Part shown: positions 32,809-40,938 of the stretch, one piece after another | Layout of the letters: each line of letters begins with the position of its first letter | Position numbering within the stretch: position 1 is the stretch's first letter | NCBI GenBank assembly: GCA_038212445.1 | Contig: JBBQUM010000010.1 | Location: 147,199-211,198, forward strand | DNA length: 64,000 nt | Source of the DNA: TMP-7 sp038212445 | GTDB lineage: Bacteria; Acidobacteriota; Terriglobia; Bryobacterales; Bryobacteraceae | Direction of reading: 5' to 3' | The notes under the pieces: model-generated | Told to the model about the DNA's origin: nothing | The model's database searches: none | What the model saw: only the letters and a program-made list of their open reading frames with translations | Made by a program: the position numbers and the translations under genes

Positions 32809-33603
32809 GTGCGTCTTCGCATTCTTATATTTGCGATTTTCCTGGGCGCTGTGAGCTTCGTCATCTACGCCCAGAAGCCGTTTAAGGAGTTCCCGGGCGT
32901 CGAGTACGAAAACTTCCCGCTCCCTCCTGACTGGCAGGAAAAAACTGAGTTTACGCGCGCCCGCTTGAATTATCCATCAGTCCGTATGGGCTACCGGCGC
33001 TACAATAGCTGGACCATCGACTACCCTCGTTCCGATCGCCACTTACTTGCCGGAATCCGCCGCCTCACCCGCGTCCAAACGCGCTCAGTGGAACAGGTGG
33101 TCGATCTTGACGACATCGACGAAGTCTTCAATTGGCCGTTCCTTTACGCCGTCGAAGTGGGACATTGGGACCTGACCGACGCCCACTGCAAGAAATTGCG
33201 CGAATTCCTGCTCCGCGGCGGCTTCCTCATGGTCGACGACTTTCACGGCACTCAGGAATGGGAAGTTTTCATGGCCAGCATGAATCGCATATTTCCTGAA
33301 CGGCCCGTGGTCGAATTGGATAACAAAGATGTCATCTTCCACGTCCTATATGACCTGGACGAACGTTTTCAGGTCCCCGGCGCCCAGTGGTTTCAAACCG
33401 GCCGGACGTCTGAGAAAGATGGATATGAGCCTCGCTGGCGCGGTATCTATGACGACAAAGGCCGCGTGATGGTCGCGATTTGTCACAATATGGACCTGGG
33501 CGATGCCTGGGAGTGGTCCGATGACCCTAGCTACCCGGAGAAGTGGGCGTCGTTAGCTTACCGGATTGCGGTGAACTATACGATTTATGCCATGACGCAT
33601 TAG
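32809..33603 (+). CDS. DUF4159 protein, first gene of the MoxR/VWA cluster
   Basis: I prefer GTG at 32809 (GAGGCGATCA upstream); an in-frame GTG at 32779 is an alternative. The 264-residue product has a signal/anchor (RILIFAIFLGAVSFVIYAQ) and a DUF4159 body: NYPSVRMGYRRYNSWTIDYPRSDRHLLAGIRRLTRVQTRS, FLYAVEVGHWDLTDAHCKKLREFLLRGGFLMVDDFHGTQEWEVFMASM and AICHNMDLGDAWEWSDDPSYPEKWASLAYRIAVNYTIYAMTH. The family resembles a GATase/ThuA-like fold. It lies 30 bases ahead of the VWA membrane protein and opens the eight-gene unit. Confidence 0.85.
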   Translation: MRLRILIFAIFLGAVSFVIYAQKPFKEFPGVEYENFPLPPDWQEKTEFTRARLNYPSVRMGYRRYNSWTIDYPRSDRHLLAGIRRLTRVQTRSVEQVVDLDDIDEVFNWPFLYAVEVGHWDLTDAHCKKLREFLLRGGFLMVDDFHGTQEWEVFMASMNRIFPERPVVELDNKDVIFHVLYDLDERFQVPGAQWFQTGRTSEKDGYEPRWRGIYDDKGRVMVAICHNMDLGDAWEWSDDPSYPEKWASLAYRIAVNYTIYAMTH

Positions 33604-33633
33604 GCCCTTCCTCGTCGAAATCAAGGACAGAAC

Positions 33634-35895
33634 ATGTTCGAGCTCCTGTTCAAGTATCCACGGACGGTATTCTCTAAAGGCACCTTCGTGCTGGCGAGCA
33701 CTTGGCCTGTGTGGCTACTTGCGTCCGCGATTTTAGCGGCTTCCGCGGTGATCTTCTGGCTCATCTGGCGGCGTCGAATGGGTGCCGGAACCGTCGGACG
33801 ATCGATGGCCATCTGGGGCTTGCAGTCCGCACTGGTTGCAGTATTGATCCTCATGTTGTGGCAGCCCGCGTTGAGTGTGTCTACACTCAAACCGCAGCAG
33901 AACATCGTCGCCGTCGTGATCGACGACTCCAAGAGTATGGCGCTCTCCGAGGACGGCGTTACACGTAAAGACTCCGTTACAAAGACCCTCAACGACGGTC
34001 TCCTCGACTCGCTCAAGAAGCGCTTCCAGGTGCGACTCTACCGTCTCGGCGACGCCCTCACCCGCATCGACAAAGTGCAGGACCTGAACTCAGCCGCCCC
34101 CGCTACTCGCATCGGCGACGGCCTGAGGCAAGTGATCACCGAGTCCGCCAGCCTGCCGGTAGGCGCCATCGTTCTGTTGAGCGACGGAGCCGAGAACGCC
34201 GGCGGAATCGACCTCGAGACCGTCAGCGAAATCCGCCGCCACCAGGTTCCGGTCCACACCATCGGTTACGGCCGCGAGCGTTACGCCCACGATCTCGAAT
34301 TGAGCGACTTTCAAATCCCGGTCCGCACGCTGGCTGACTCCCGCGTTCAAGCCCAGGTCAACTTCCGGCAACGCGGCTATTCCGGTCAGAAAGCCCACAT
34401 CGTCATTAAGACCGGAGGCAAGGCTGTCGCCACCGAGGACGTGCTGCTCAAGGCAGACGGCGTCGAACAGTCCGTTTCCATGTCCTTCAACGCTGGGCCG
34501 AGCGGCGCCCGTGACCTTGAAGCGGTGGTGTCACCCCTCAACGGCGAGGAGAACCAGAACAATAACCGGCAAGCCCGCGTCCTTCAGGTTGACTCCGCCA
34601 AGCCGCGCATTCTTTACGTGGAGGGCGAACCCCGCTGGGAGTTCAAGTTCATCCGCCGCGCGGTTGAGGATGATCAGTCTCTGAAGCTGATCACGATTCT
34701 CAGAACCACCCAGAACAAGACCTACACACAGGCGGCCGACCCCGACGACGTGAAGGTGCTTAAGGATGGCTTCCCCACCAACGTCGAGGATATCTTCGCC
34801 TACGACGCCATCATCATCGGCAGCGTCGAGGCCAACTGGTTTACTCCCGGACAGCAGGCCCTGATGCGCGAGTTTGTCGACCGCCGTGGCGGCGGCATCC
34901 TATTCCTGGGCGGCCGGTTCGGATTGGCCGACGGTGGCTACTCGGTGGTTCCGTTCGGCGATCTCCTGCCCGTGACGCTGCCCGCCAATCACAACACCTA
35001 CCATCCGCAGTCGGCGGCCAACGCCGAGCTAACTCAGTCCGGCCGCGACAGCATGATCTGCCGCCTTGAAGACAATCCGGATTCGAACGTCGCGCGCTGG
35101 AAGAAATTGCCCTACCTGATGAACTATCAGGACGCCGGTTCGCCCAAGCCCGGAGCCCTGGTGCTGGCTGAATCCGTCACCGCCGCCAAGACCCGCACGC
35201 CGCTGCTGGTCACTCAGAACTACGGGCGCGGCCGGACTGCCATCATGGCCACCGGCGGCACCTGGCGCTGGCAGATGCAGTCCCCGCTCGGCGATCGTAC
35301 TCATCCCATGTTCTGGCAGCAACTGCTGCGCTGGCTCGTCACCGGCACTCCCGGGCACGTTGCTGCCATGACCGAAAAATCTCTCCTAGCCGACGATACG
35401 CGGGTAAAATTGCGGGCCGAAGTCCGCGACAAAACCTACCTGCCTGCCGCCGACGCCAAGGTGCAGGCCCATATCATGGGCCCTGACAATCTGAGCCAGA
35501 CGGTGGACTTGCGGCCCGATCCACAGGAACCCGGCGCCTACGGCATCGAGTGGAACGCCGAGAAACCAGGACCCTACCTGGTCGACATCGCCGCATATAG
35601 AGGCAACGATGAGGTGGGCCGCGACGTCGTGACTTTTAGAAGGGAAGACGGCGTGGCTGAGAACTTCCACGCCGAACAGAACCGGGAACTGCTCGAAAAG
35701 CTGTCCTCCCAAACGGGCGGCCGCTACTACAAGCCGTCGGAGGCCGGACGTCTCGCCGACGACATCACGTATTCCGAAGCCGGCATCAGCGTCCGGGAGA
35801 CTCGCGACCTGTGGAACATGCCGGTGCTGTTCTTGTTGCTTCTGTTGCTGCGGTCCGCTGAGTGGCTGTTGCGGCGCAAATGGGGTGTCATTTGA
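33634..35895 (+). CDS. Membrane protein with von Willebrand A and glutamine-amidotransferase-like domains
   Basis: A 753-residue protein. Two N-terminal membrane helices (VWLLASAILAASAVIFWLIW, SALVAVLILMLWQPAL) precede a von Willebrand A domain at about 90-235 with an intact metal site: DDSKS, the Thr in ATRIGDGL, and Asp in LLSDGAENAG. A beta-sandwich follows, then a class I amidotransferase-like region (RILYVEGEPRWEFKFIRR, AIIIGSVEANWFTPGQQALMREFVDRRGGGILFLGGRFG) and a C-terminal membrane helix (VLFLLLLLLRSAEWLLRRK). It belongs to the family placed next to MoxR ATPases, working at the cell envelope. It overlaps the caspase-like gene by four bases (TTGA). Confidence 0.88.
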   Translation: MFELLFKYPRTVFSKGTFVLASTWPVWLLASAILAASAVIFWLIWRRRMGAGTVGRSMAIWGLQSALVAVLILMLWQPALSVSTLKPQQNIVAVVIDDSKSMALSEDGVTRKDSVTKTLNDGLLDSLKKRFQVRLYRLGDALTRIDKVQDLNSAAPATRIGDGLRQVITESASLPVGAIVLLSDGAENAGGIDLETVSEIRRHQVPVHTIGYGRERYAHDLELSDFQIPVRTLADSRVQAQVNFRQRGYSGQKAHIVIKTGGKAVATEDVLLKADGVEQSVSMSFNAGPSGARDLEAVVSPLNGEENQNNNRQARVLQVDSAKPRILYVEGEPRWEFKFIRRAVEDDQSLKLITILRTTQNKTYTQAADPDDVKVLKDGFPTNVEDIFAYDAIIIGSVEANWFTPGQQALMREFVDRRGGGILFLGGRFGLADGGYSVVPFGDLLPVTLPANHNTYHPQSAANAELTQSGRDSMICRLEDNPDSNVARWKKLPYLMNYQDAGSPKPGALVLAESVTAAKTRTPLLVTQNYGRGRTAIMATGGTWRWQMQSPLGDRTHPMFWQQLLRWLVTGTPGHVAAMTEKSLLADDTRVKLRAEVRDKTYLPAADAKVQAHIMGPDNLSQTVDLRPDPQEPGAYGIEWNAEKPGPYLVDIAAYRGNDEVGRDVVTFRREDGVAENFHAEQNRELLEKLSSQTGGRYYKPSEAGRLADDITYSEAGISVRETRDLWNMPVLFLLLLLLRSAEWLLRRKWGVI

Positions 35896-36812
35896 GATTG
35901 CTTTTCACTTTCGCTCTGGCTGCTGTATCGCTCCAAGCCACCACGTTCTACGTAACCGTGGCCGGCCTTGGCAGCGAGCCGGAATATGAGCAGCGCTTCA
36001 GCGGCTGGGCCAAGGACATCGACAAGAGCGTCAAAGCCTCCGGTACGGACATCAAGGTGTTCACCTTCCAGGGATCCGAGGCCACCAAGGCTCGGCTTCT
36101 GGTTACGCTTCAGGAGATCGCTCGTGATTCCAAGAAGGAGGACGCCCTGGTCTTGATGATCGTCGGCCACGGCACCTTCGACGGCAGCGAGTACAAGATC
36201 AACCTTCCCGGTCCTGACATTTCCGGAGTTGAACTGGCCGCTCTTCTCGACCGCATTCCAGCTCGCCAACTGGTGGTCAACATGACCAGCGCGAGCGGCG
36301 CATCGCTCGTGTCTCTCCGCCGCAAGGACCGCGCGGTCATCACTGCCACCAAGTCCGGCATGGAGAAGAATGCCACCATCTTCGCCCGCTACTGGGTGGA
36401 GGCGCTGCGCGACCCTGCGGCCGACAGCGACAAGAACGAAGTGATCAGCGCGCTCGAAGCGTTCCGCTATGCCGAGTCCAAAACCTCGAAGTTCTTCGAG
36501 ACTCAGAACCGCCTCGCCACCGAACATGCGCTGCTCGAGGACACCGGCACCGGCGAGGGCACGCGTACGCCATCGAGCCAGAACGGCGAGGGGCTCGTGG
36601 CTTCACGCTTTCCCCTGCTGCGGATCGGTTCGGCTGAAGTCGCCTCCCGCGATCCCGCCAAGCAGCAGTTGCTCAAACGGAAAGAGGATCTTGAACAGCA
36701 GATCGACGTTTTGAAGTACCAGAAAGCCGCTCTTCCGGCTACCGAATACCGCGCGAAGCTTCAAGGACTGCTGGTGGAACTGGCGAAGGTCCAGGCGGAG
36801 TTGGACAAGTGA
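35892..36812 (+). CDS. Secreted caspase/C13-like fold protein with Ser at the expected Cys position
   Basis: Started at TTG 35892 (overlapping the previous stop as TTGA), it gives 306 residues with a leader (RLLFTFALAAVSLQA). The fold resembles caspase or legumain peptidases: a hydrophobic strand with catalytic-type His in ALVLMIVGHGTFDG, then PARQLVVNMTSASGASL. In active relatives this place has DACHSG or similar, with Cys two residues before SG; here it is Ser (T-S-A-S-G), so a Cys peptidase is unlikely. The tail (KRKEDLEQQIDVLKYQKAALPATEYRAKLQGLLVELAKVQAELD) is a coiled coil. It overlaps the next gene by four bases (GTGA). Confidence 0.82.
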   Translation: MRLLFTFALAAVSLQATTFYVTVAGLGSEPEYEQRFSGWAKDIDKSVKASGTDIKVFTFQGSEATKARLLVTLQEIARDSKKEDALVLMIVGHGTFDGSEYKINLPGPDISGVELAALLDRIPARQLVVNMTSASGASLVSLRRKDRAVITATKSGMEKNATIFARYWVEALRDPAADSDKNEVISALEAFRYAESKTSKFFETQNRLATEHALLEDTGTGEGTRTPSSQNGEGLVASRFPLLRIGSAEVASRDPAKQQLLKRKEDLEQQIDVLKYQKAALPATEYRAKLQGLLVELAKVQAELDK

Positions 36813-39010
36813 GACTTGTCGTTTTTCTCGCGCTCGTCACCGTCGCCTGTGGACAGCCTGTTCCCAAGCACCGCACCGTTGCGCCCGCCGCCCAATGCGA
36901 CACGCTGAAGAAGCATGGCCAGGTGACTGAAGCGCGAGCTTGCTATGGCAAGCTGTTGTCGTCCAGCGACGCTTTTGCGCGTGCCGAAGCCGCGTGGGCA
37001 ATGAACGACTATAAGAGCGCCAACACCGCTTTCCAGGCCGCCGAGTCGCAGAACAGTAAGGATCCCGACGTGAAGGTGCGTTGGGGCCGGATGTATCTCG
37101 AACGCGCTCAGCCCGCCGACGCTGCCAAGCTGTTTGGCGAGGCGCTCGAAGTCCAGCCAGACTACGCTCCGGCGCTGCTCGGCATGGCGCTTGTGGCCGC
37201 TGATCACTTCGATCCCAAAGCTTCCGAATTTGCCGAGAAGGCGTTGAAATCCGATCCCAATCTGGTCGAGGCGCAAGAAGTCTTGGCCCGCATCGCGCTT
37301 GAAGACAATAATTCCGACAAGGCCGTGGCCGAAGCCGACAAGGCGATCGCGATGTCGCCCGAAGCACTCGACGCGCTCGCCATACGGGCTACCGTCGACT
37401 GGATGAACGACAAGCCGAATTCGCCCTACATGGAGAAGATCCAAAAGATCAATCCCGTGTACGGAAAGGTCTACGCAACCGCCGGTCACTTCTTCGTCAT
37501 CAACCGCCGCTATGACGAAGGGATTGCCCTGTATCGCAAGGCTCTCGAACTCGACCCCACGCTGTGGGAAGCCAAGAGCGATCTCGGTGTGAACCTCATG
37601 CGCCTTGGGCAGGAACAGGAAGCCCGCAAAGTGCTCGAGGAAGTCTTTAACGACGGGCTCAGTACCGAGCCGGTGCGGAACACCCTGAAGCTGATGGATC
37701 GTTACAAGGACTACGTGACCTTCACCACGCCCAAGACGATCCTGCGTTTTCACAAGAAAGAGGCGGACGTTCTGCGGCCGTACTTCCAGGCGGAACTGGA
37801 CCGGGCCATGGCGGTCTACGAAAAGAAATACCAGGTGAAGATCGACAAGCCGGTGCAGGTGGAGGTCTACACCAACCATGCCGATTTCGAAATCCGTACC
37901 GTTGGTATGCCTGGTTTGGGCGCGCTCGGCGTCACCTTCGGCACCGTGGTCGCGATGGATAGTCCGTCAGGACGCAAGCCGGGCGAATGGCACTGGGCCA
38001 CCACCCTGTGGCACGAGTTGAGCCACGTTTATGTGCTCACGGCGACACAACATCGCGTGCCGCGGTGGTTCACTGAGGGTATGGCGGTGCACGAAGAAAC
38101 AGCAACGGCTTCGGACTGGGGCGATCGTCTGAGTCCGCCCGTGATTCAAGCCATCAAGGAAAAGAAACTGCTGCCGGTGGCCGATCTCGATCGCGGCTTC
38201 GTCCATCCCACGTACCCGAATCAGGTCTTCGTGTCCTACTATCAGGGCGGTAAGATCTGCGACTACATCAAGGAAATGTACGGCTACCCGAAGCTGATCG
38301 ACATGATGCACGCCTTTGCCGATCGGAAGACGACGCCTGAGGTGTTCGAGCAGGTCCTGAAGATCAAGCCGGAGGAATTCGACAAGGGTTTTGTGGCCTG
38401 GGTTGAGAAGCAGACGCTCCCCACCGTTACCAAACTGCCCGACTGGCAGAAGGGCCGCCGGCTCACGATGGAAATGGTAAGCGGGAAGAAGTACGACGAG
38501 GCCATCGCCGAAGGGAACGCCATCCGCGACATTTACCCGGATTTCGTCGAAACCGACAGCGTTTACGAACTGCTCGCCAACGCCTATCAGAGCAAGGGCG
38601 ACCTGGGCGCGGCGCGCAAGCAGCTTGAAGCCTACGCGAGCGTCGGCGGAAGGACGCCGGCCACGCTGAAGAAATTGGCGTTTCTCGACACGCAGGCGGG
38701 CGACAACAAGGCTGCCGCCATCGCGCTCGAAAAGCTGAACTTCATTTACCCTCTTGATCCCGAACTGCACGATTCGCTCGGGAAGTTGTACTTTGACTTG
38801 AAGAACTACCCTGGCGCCGTGCGCGAGTACGAGGCCGTAGTCAACTACAAGCCGATTGACCCTGCCGGCTCGCACTACAATCTCGCGCGTGCCTACAACG
38901 CTGCCGGCAACAAAGAAAAGGCCAAGGACGAGGTTCTCGTCTCGCTTGAGGCCGCCCCCGGTTATAAGCCGGCACAGAAACTGTTATTGGAATTGGACGG
39001 GAAGGACTAA
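36809..39010 (+). CDS. TPR lipoprotein with gluzincin (peptidase MA-like) metallopeptidase domain
   Basis: A 733-residue protein starting at GTG 36809. The leader ends VFLALVTVAC, a lipobox, so it is probably a lipoprotein. TPR repeats fill residues 25-290 (EVQPDYAPALLGMALVAA, SDLGVNLMRLGQEQEARKVLEEVF), then comes the catalytic zinc motif TLWHELSHVYV at about 403-410 with the third ligand Glu in WFTEGMAVHEE, and a second TPR array to the end. The architecture suggests a chaperone-like peptidase for envelope proteins. No other protease is visible in the cluster. Confidence 0.88.
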   Translation: MRLVVFLALVTVACGQPVPKHRTVAPAAQCDTLKKHGQVTEARACYGKLLSSSDAFARAEAAWAMNDYKSANTAFQAAESQNSKDPDVKVRWGRMYLERAQPADAAKLFGEALEVQPDYAPALLGMALVAADHFDPKASEFAEKALKSDPNLVEAQEVLARIALEDNNSDKAVAEADKAIAMSPEALDALAIRATVDWMNDKPNSPYMEKIQKINPVYGKVYATAGHFFVINRRYDEGIALYRKALELDPTLWEAKSDLGVNLMRLGQEQEARKVLEEVFNDGLSTEPVRNTLKLMDRYKDYVTFTTPKTILRFHKKEADVLRPYFQAELDRAMAVYEKKYQVKIDKPVQVEVYTNHADFEIRTVGMPGLGALGVTFGTVVAMDSPSGRKPGEWHWATTLWHELSHVYVLTATQHRVPRWFTEGMAVHEETATASDWGDRLSPPVIQAIKEKKLLPVADLDRGFVHPTYPNQVFVSYYQGGKICDYIKEMYGYPKLIDMMHAFADRKTTPEVFEQVLKIKPEEFDKGFVAWVEKQTLPTVTKLPDWQKGRRLTMEMVSGKKYDEAIAEGNAIRDIYPDFVETDSVYELLANAYQSKGDLGAARKQLEAYASVGGRTPATLKKLAFLDTQAGDNKAAAIALEKLNFIYPLDPELHDSLGKLYFDLKNYPGAVREYEAVVNYKPIDPAGSHYNLARAYNAAGNKEKAKDEVLVSLEAAPGYKPAQKLLLELDGKD

Positions 39011-39017
39011 TCCTAAA

Positions 39018-40043
39018 TTGTCGACCTCTACCATTGCATCGATTGATTCCGCTGAGCTGAAGTCGCGCATCTCGCGCTTCCAGGAAGTGGAACAAGCCAT
39101 CGTCAACCAGGTGCGAAAGATCATCGTCGGGCAGGACGATGTCCTGGAGCAGGTGCTCATCGCACTGTTTGTCGGCGGCCATTGCCTGATCACCGGACTC
39201 CCGGGAACCGCCAAGACGCTGCTGGTCCGCACCATGGCCCAGACGCTCGGCTTGAAGTTCCGCCGCATCCAGTTCACGCCTGACCTGATGCCCTCCGACA
39301 TCACCGGCACCGACATCATCGAGGAAGATCCAACCACCGGGCGCCGCACGTGGACCTTCGTGCCCGGCCCGATCTTCGCCAACGTCCTGCTGGCCGACGA
39401 AATCAACCGCACGCCTCCCAAGACGCAGTCGGCGCTGCTTGAGGCGATGCAGGAGTTCTCCTGTACGGTCCGCGGGACGCAATACAACATCGACCGTCCA
39501 TTCTTTGTGCTCGCCACCCAAAACCCGATCGAGCTCGAAGGAACCTACCCGCTACCGGAAGCCCAGCTCGACCGTTTCCTGTTCAACACCATCCTCGACT
39601 ACCTGTCGGCCGACGATGAGTTCAAGGTTGTCGGCCTCACCACCACCACCACGGCGGCGTCGGTTGAGCCTGTGACCAGCGCCGAAGAGATCATGAGCTT
39701 TCAGCAGTTGGTGCGCATGGTGCCCATCGCCGACAGCGTGGCTCGTTACGCGGTGGAACTGGTGCGCTCAACGCGTCCTACCGATCCGTCGGCGCCTGAG
39801 GTGGTAAAGAAGTACGTCAACTTCGGCGCGAGCGTCCGCGCCATGCAGTTCATCGTCCTCTCGTCCAAGGCACGGGCGTTGATGCACCGCCGGTACCACG
39901 TTACCTATGAAGACATCGCCACGCTGGCTCCGGCCGTGCTGCGGCACCGCGTGCTGGTGAATTTCCACGCCGAGTCCGAGAAGCTCTCCACCGACGATAT
40001 CTTGCGGCAGGTGATTGACCTGAAGCCGCCGCCGAGAGCCTAG
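39018..40043 (+). CDS. MoxR-family AAA+ ATPase
   Basis: A 341-residue ATPase. The best start is TTG 39018, seven bases after the TPR stop; no ATG is available and upstream sequence lies inside the previous gene. Motifs: QVRKIIVGQDDVLEQVLIALFVGGHCLITGLPGTAKTLLVRTMAQTLG with Walker A GLPGTAKT, Walker B LLADEINR, NPIELEGTYPLPEAQLDRF and sensor-2 RAMQFIVLSSKARALMH. MoxR ATPases activate or remodel partner von Willebrand proteins, here the products of the flanking genes. Confidence 0.95.
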   Translation: MSTSTIASIDSAELKSRISRFQEVEQAIVNQVRKIIVGQDDVLEQVLIALFVGGHCLITGLPGTAKTLLVRTMAQTLGLKFRRIQFTPDLMPSDITGTDIIEEDPTTGRRTWTFVPGPIFANVLLADEINRTPPKTQSALLEAMQEFSCTVRGTQYNIDRPFFVLATQNPIELEGTYPLPEAQLDRFLFNTILDYLSADDEFKVVGLTTTTTAASVEPVTSAEEIMSFQQLVRMVPIADSVARYAVELVRSTRPTDPSAPEVVKKYVNFGASVRAMQFIVLSSKARALMHRRYHVTYEDIATLAPAVLRHRVLVNFHAESEKLSTDDILRQVIDLKPPPRA

Positions 40044-40050
40044 GCCGACG

Positions 40051-40938
40051 ATGAGCCAACGCTTCCTGAATCCGTCCGTACTCGCCGGCATCTCCGGATT
40101 GGAGCTGGTGGCTAAGACGGTTGTCCAAGGATTCATTTCGGGGCTCCACCGGTCGCCTGACTTCGGCTTCTCCCAGGAGTTCGCCGAGTACCGTTCCTAC
40201 AGTCCGGGCGACGACTTGCGTCACGTGGACTGGAACGTCTTTGCCCGCACCGACCGCTGCTATCTGAAGCGCTATCGTGGCGAGACCAATACGCTGCTCA
40301 CCGTGCTGCTCGACGCGAGCGCGTCGATGGCCTATACCTCGCACAACATCACCAAGCTTGATTACGCGCGCTACCTGGCCGCCTCCATCGAGTACCTGGC
40401 GCACCAGCAGCGCGACGCAGGCGGGCTGATCGTTTTCGACGACGTCATTCGTGCTTACGTCCAGCCGTCGAGCCGGCAAGGACAAATGCATCGGATCCTG
40501 CATGCGCTCGACGCTGCCGAACCTGGAGCCCGCACCGACTACGCCAAGCCGTTCATCCATTTTCAGCAAATGCTGCTGCGGCGCGGCATCGTCGTGGTCC
40601 TCTCGGATTTCTACGAGGATCCCAAGACGATCGTCAAGACAGTCGCTCCGCTGCGCTACCGCGGCAACGAAGTAGTGCTGTTCCACGTGCTCGACCCGCA
40701 GGAGATTCAGCCGAAACTGGGCGGTCCGGTGCTGCTGGTGGACATGGAGACCAACGACACCATTGAAGTGTCGCCCGACTACGCGGCCAAGGATTACCGG
40801 GTAAAGATTGACGCGCACATCGCCGCGCTCAAGGGCGAGGCTCAGCGTAATGGACTCGACTACTTCCTCGCGGTGACGGACCGGCCCCTCGACGCCGCGC
40901 TGCGTGAATATCTGGCAATCAGGCAGGGGAGGCTCTAG
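40051..40938 (+). CDS. DUF58 / von Willebrand-like protein
   Basis: A 295-residue protein with the DUF58 core RSYSPGDDLRHVDWNVFARTDRCYLKRYRGETNTLLTVLLDASASM, where DASAS is the first metal-site motif of a von Willebrand A fold. Later GGLIVFDDVIRAYVQPSSRQGQMHRILHAL and RGIVVVLSDFYEDPKTIV (Asp of the third motif) complete the pattern. It is the usual partner of MoxR. It starts eight bases after moxR and its stop overlaps the next start by one base. Confidence 0.95.
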   Translation: MSQRFLNPSVLAGISGLELVAKTVVQGFISGLHRSPDFGFSQEFAEYRSYSPGDDLRHVDWNVFARTDRCYLKRYRGETNTLLTVLLDASASMAYTSHNITKLDYARYLAASIEYLAHQQRDAGGLIVFDDVIRAYVQPSSRQGQMHRILHALDAAEPGARTDYAKPFIHFQQMLLRRGIVVVLSDFYEDPKTIVKTVAPLRYRGNEVVLFHVLDPQEIQPKLGGPVLLVDMETNDTIEVSPDYAAKDYRVKIDAHIAALKGEAQRNGLDYFLAVTDRPLDAALREYLAIRQGRL

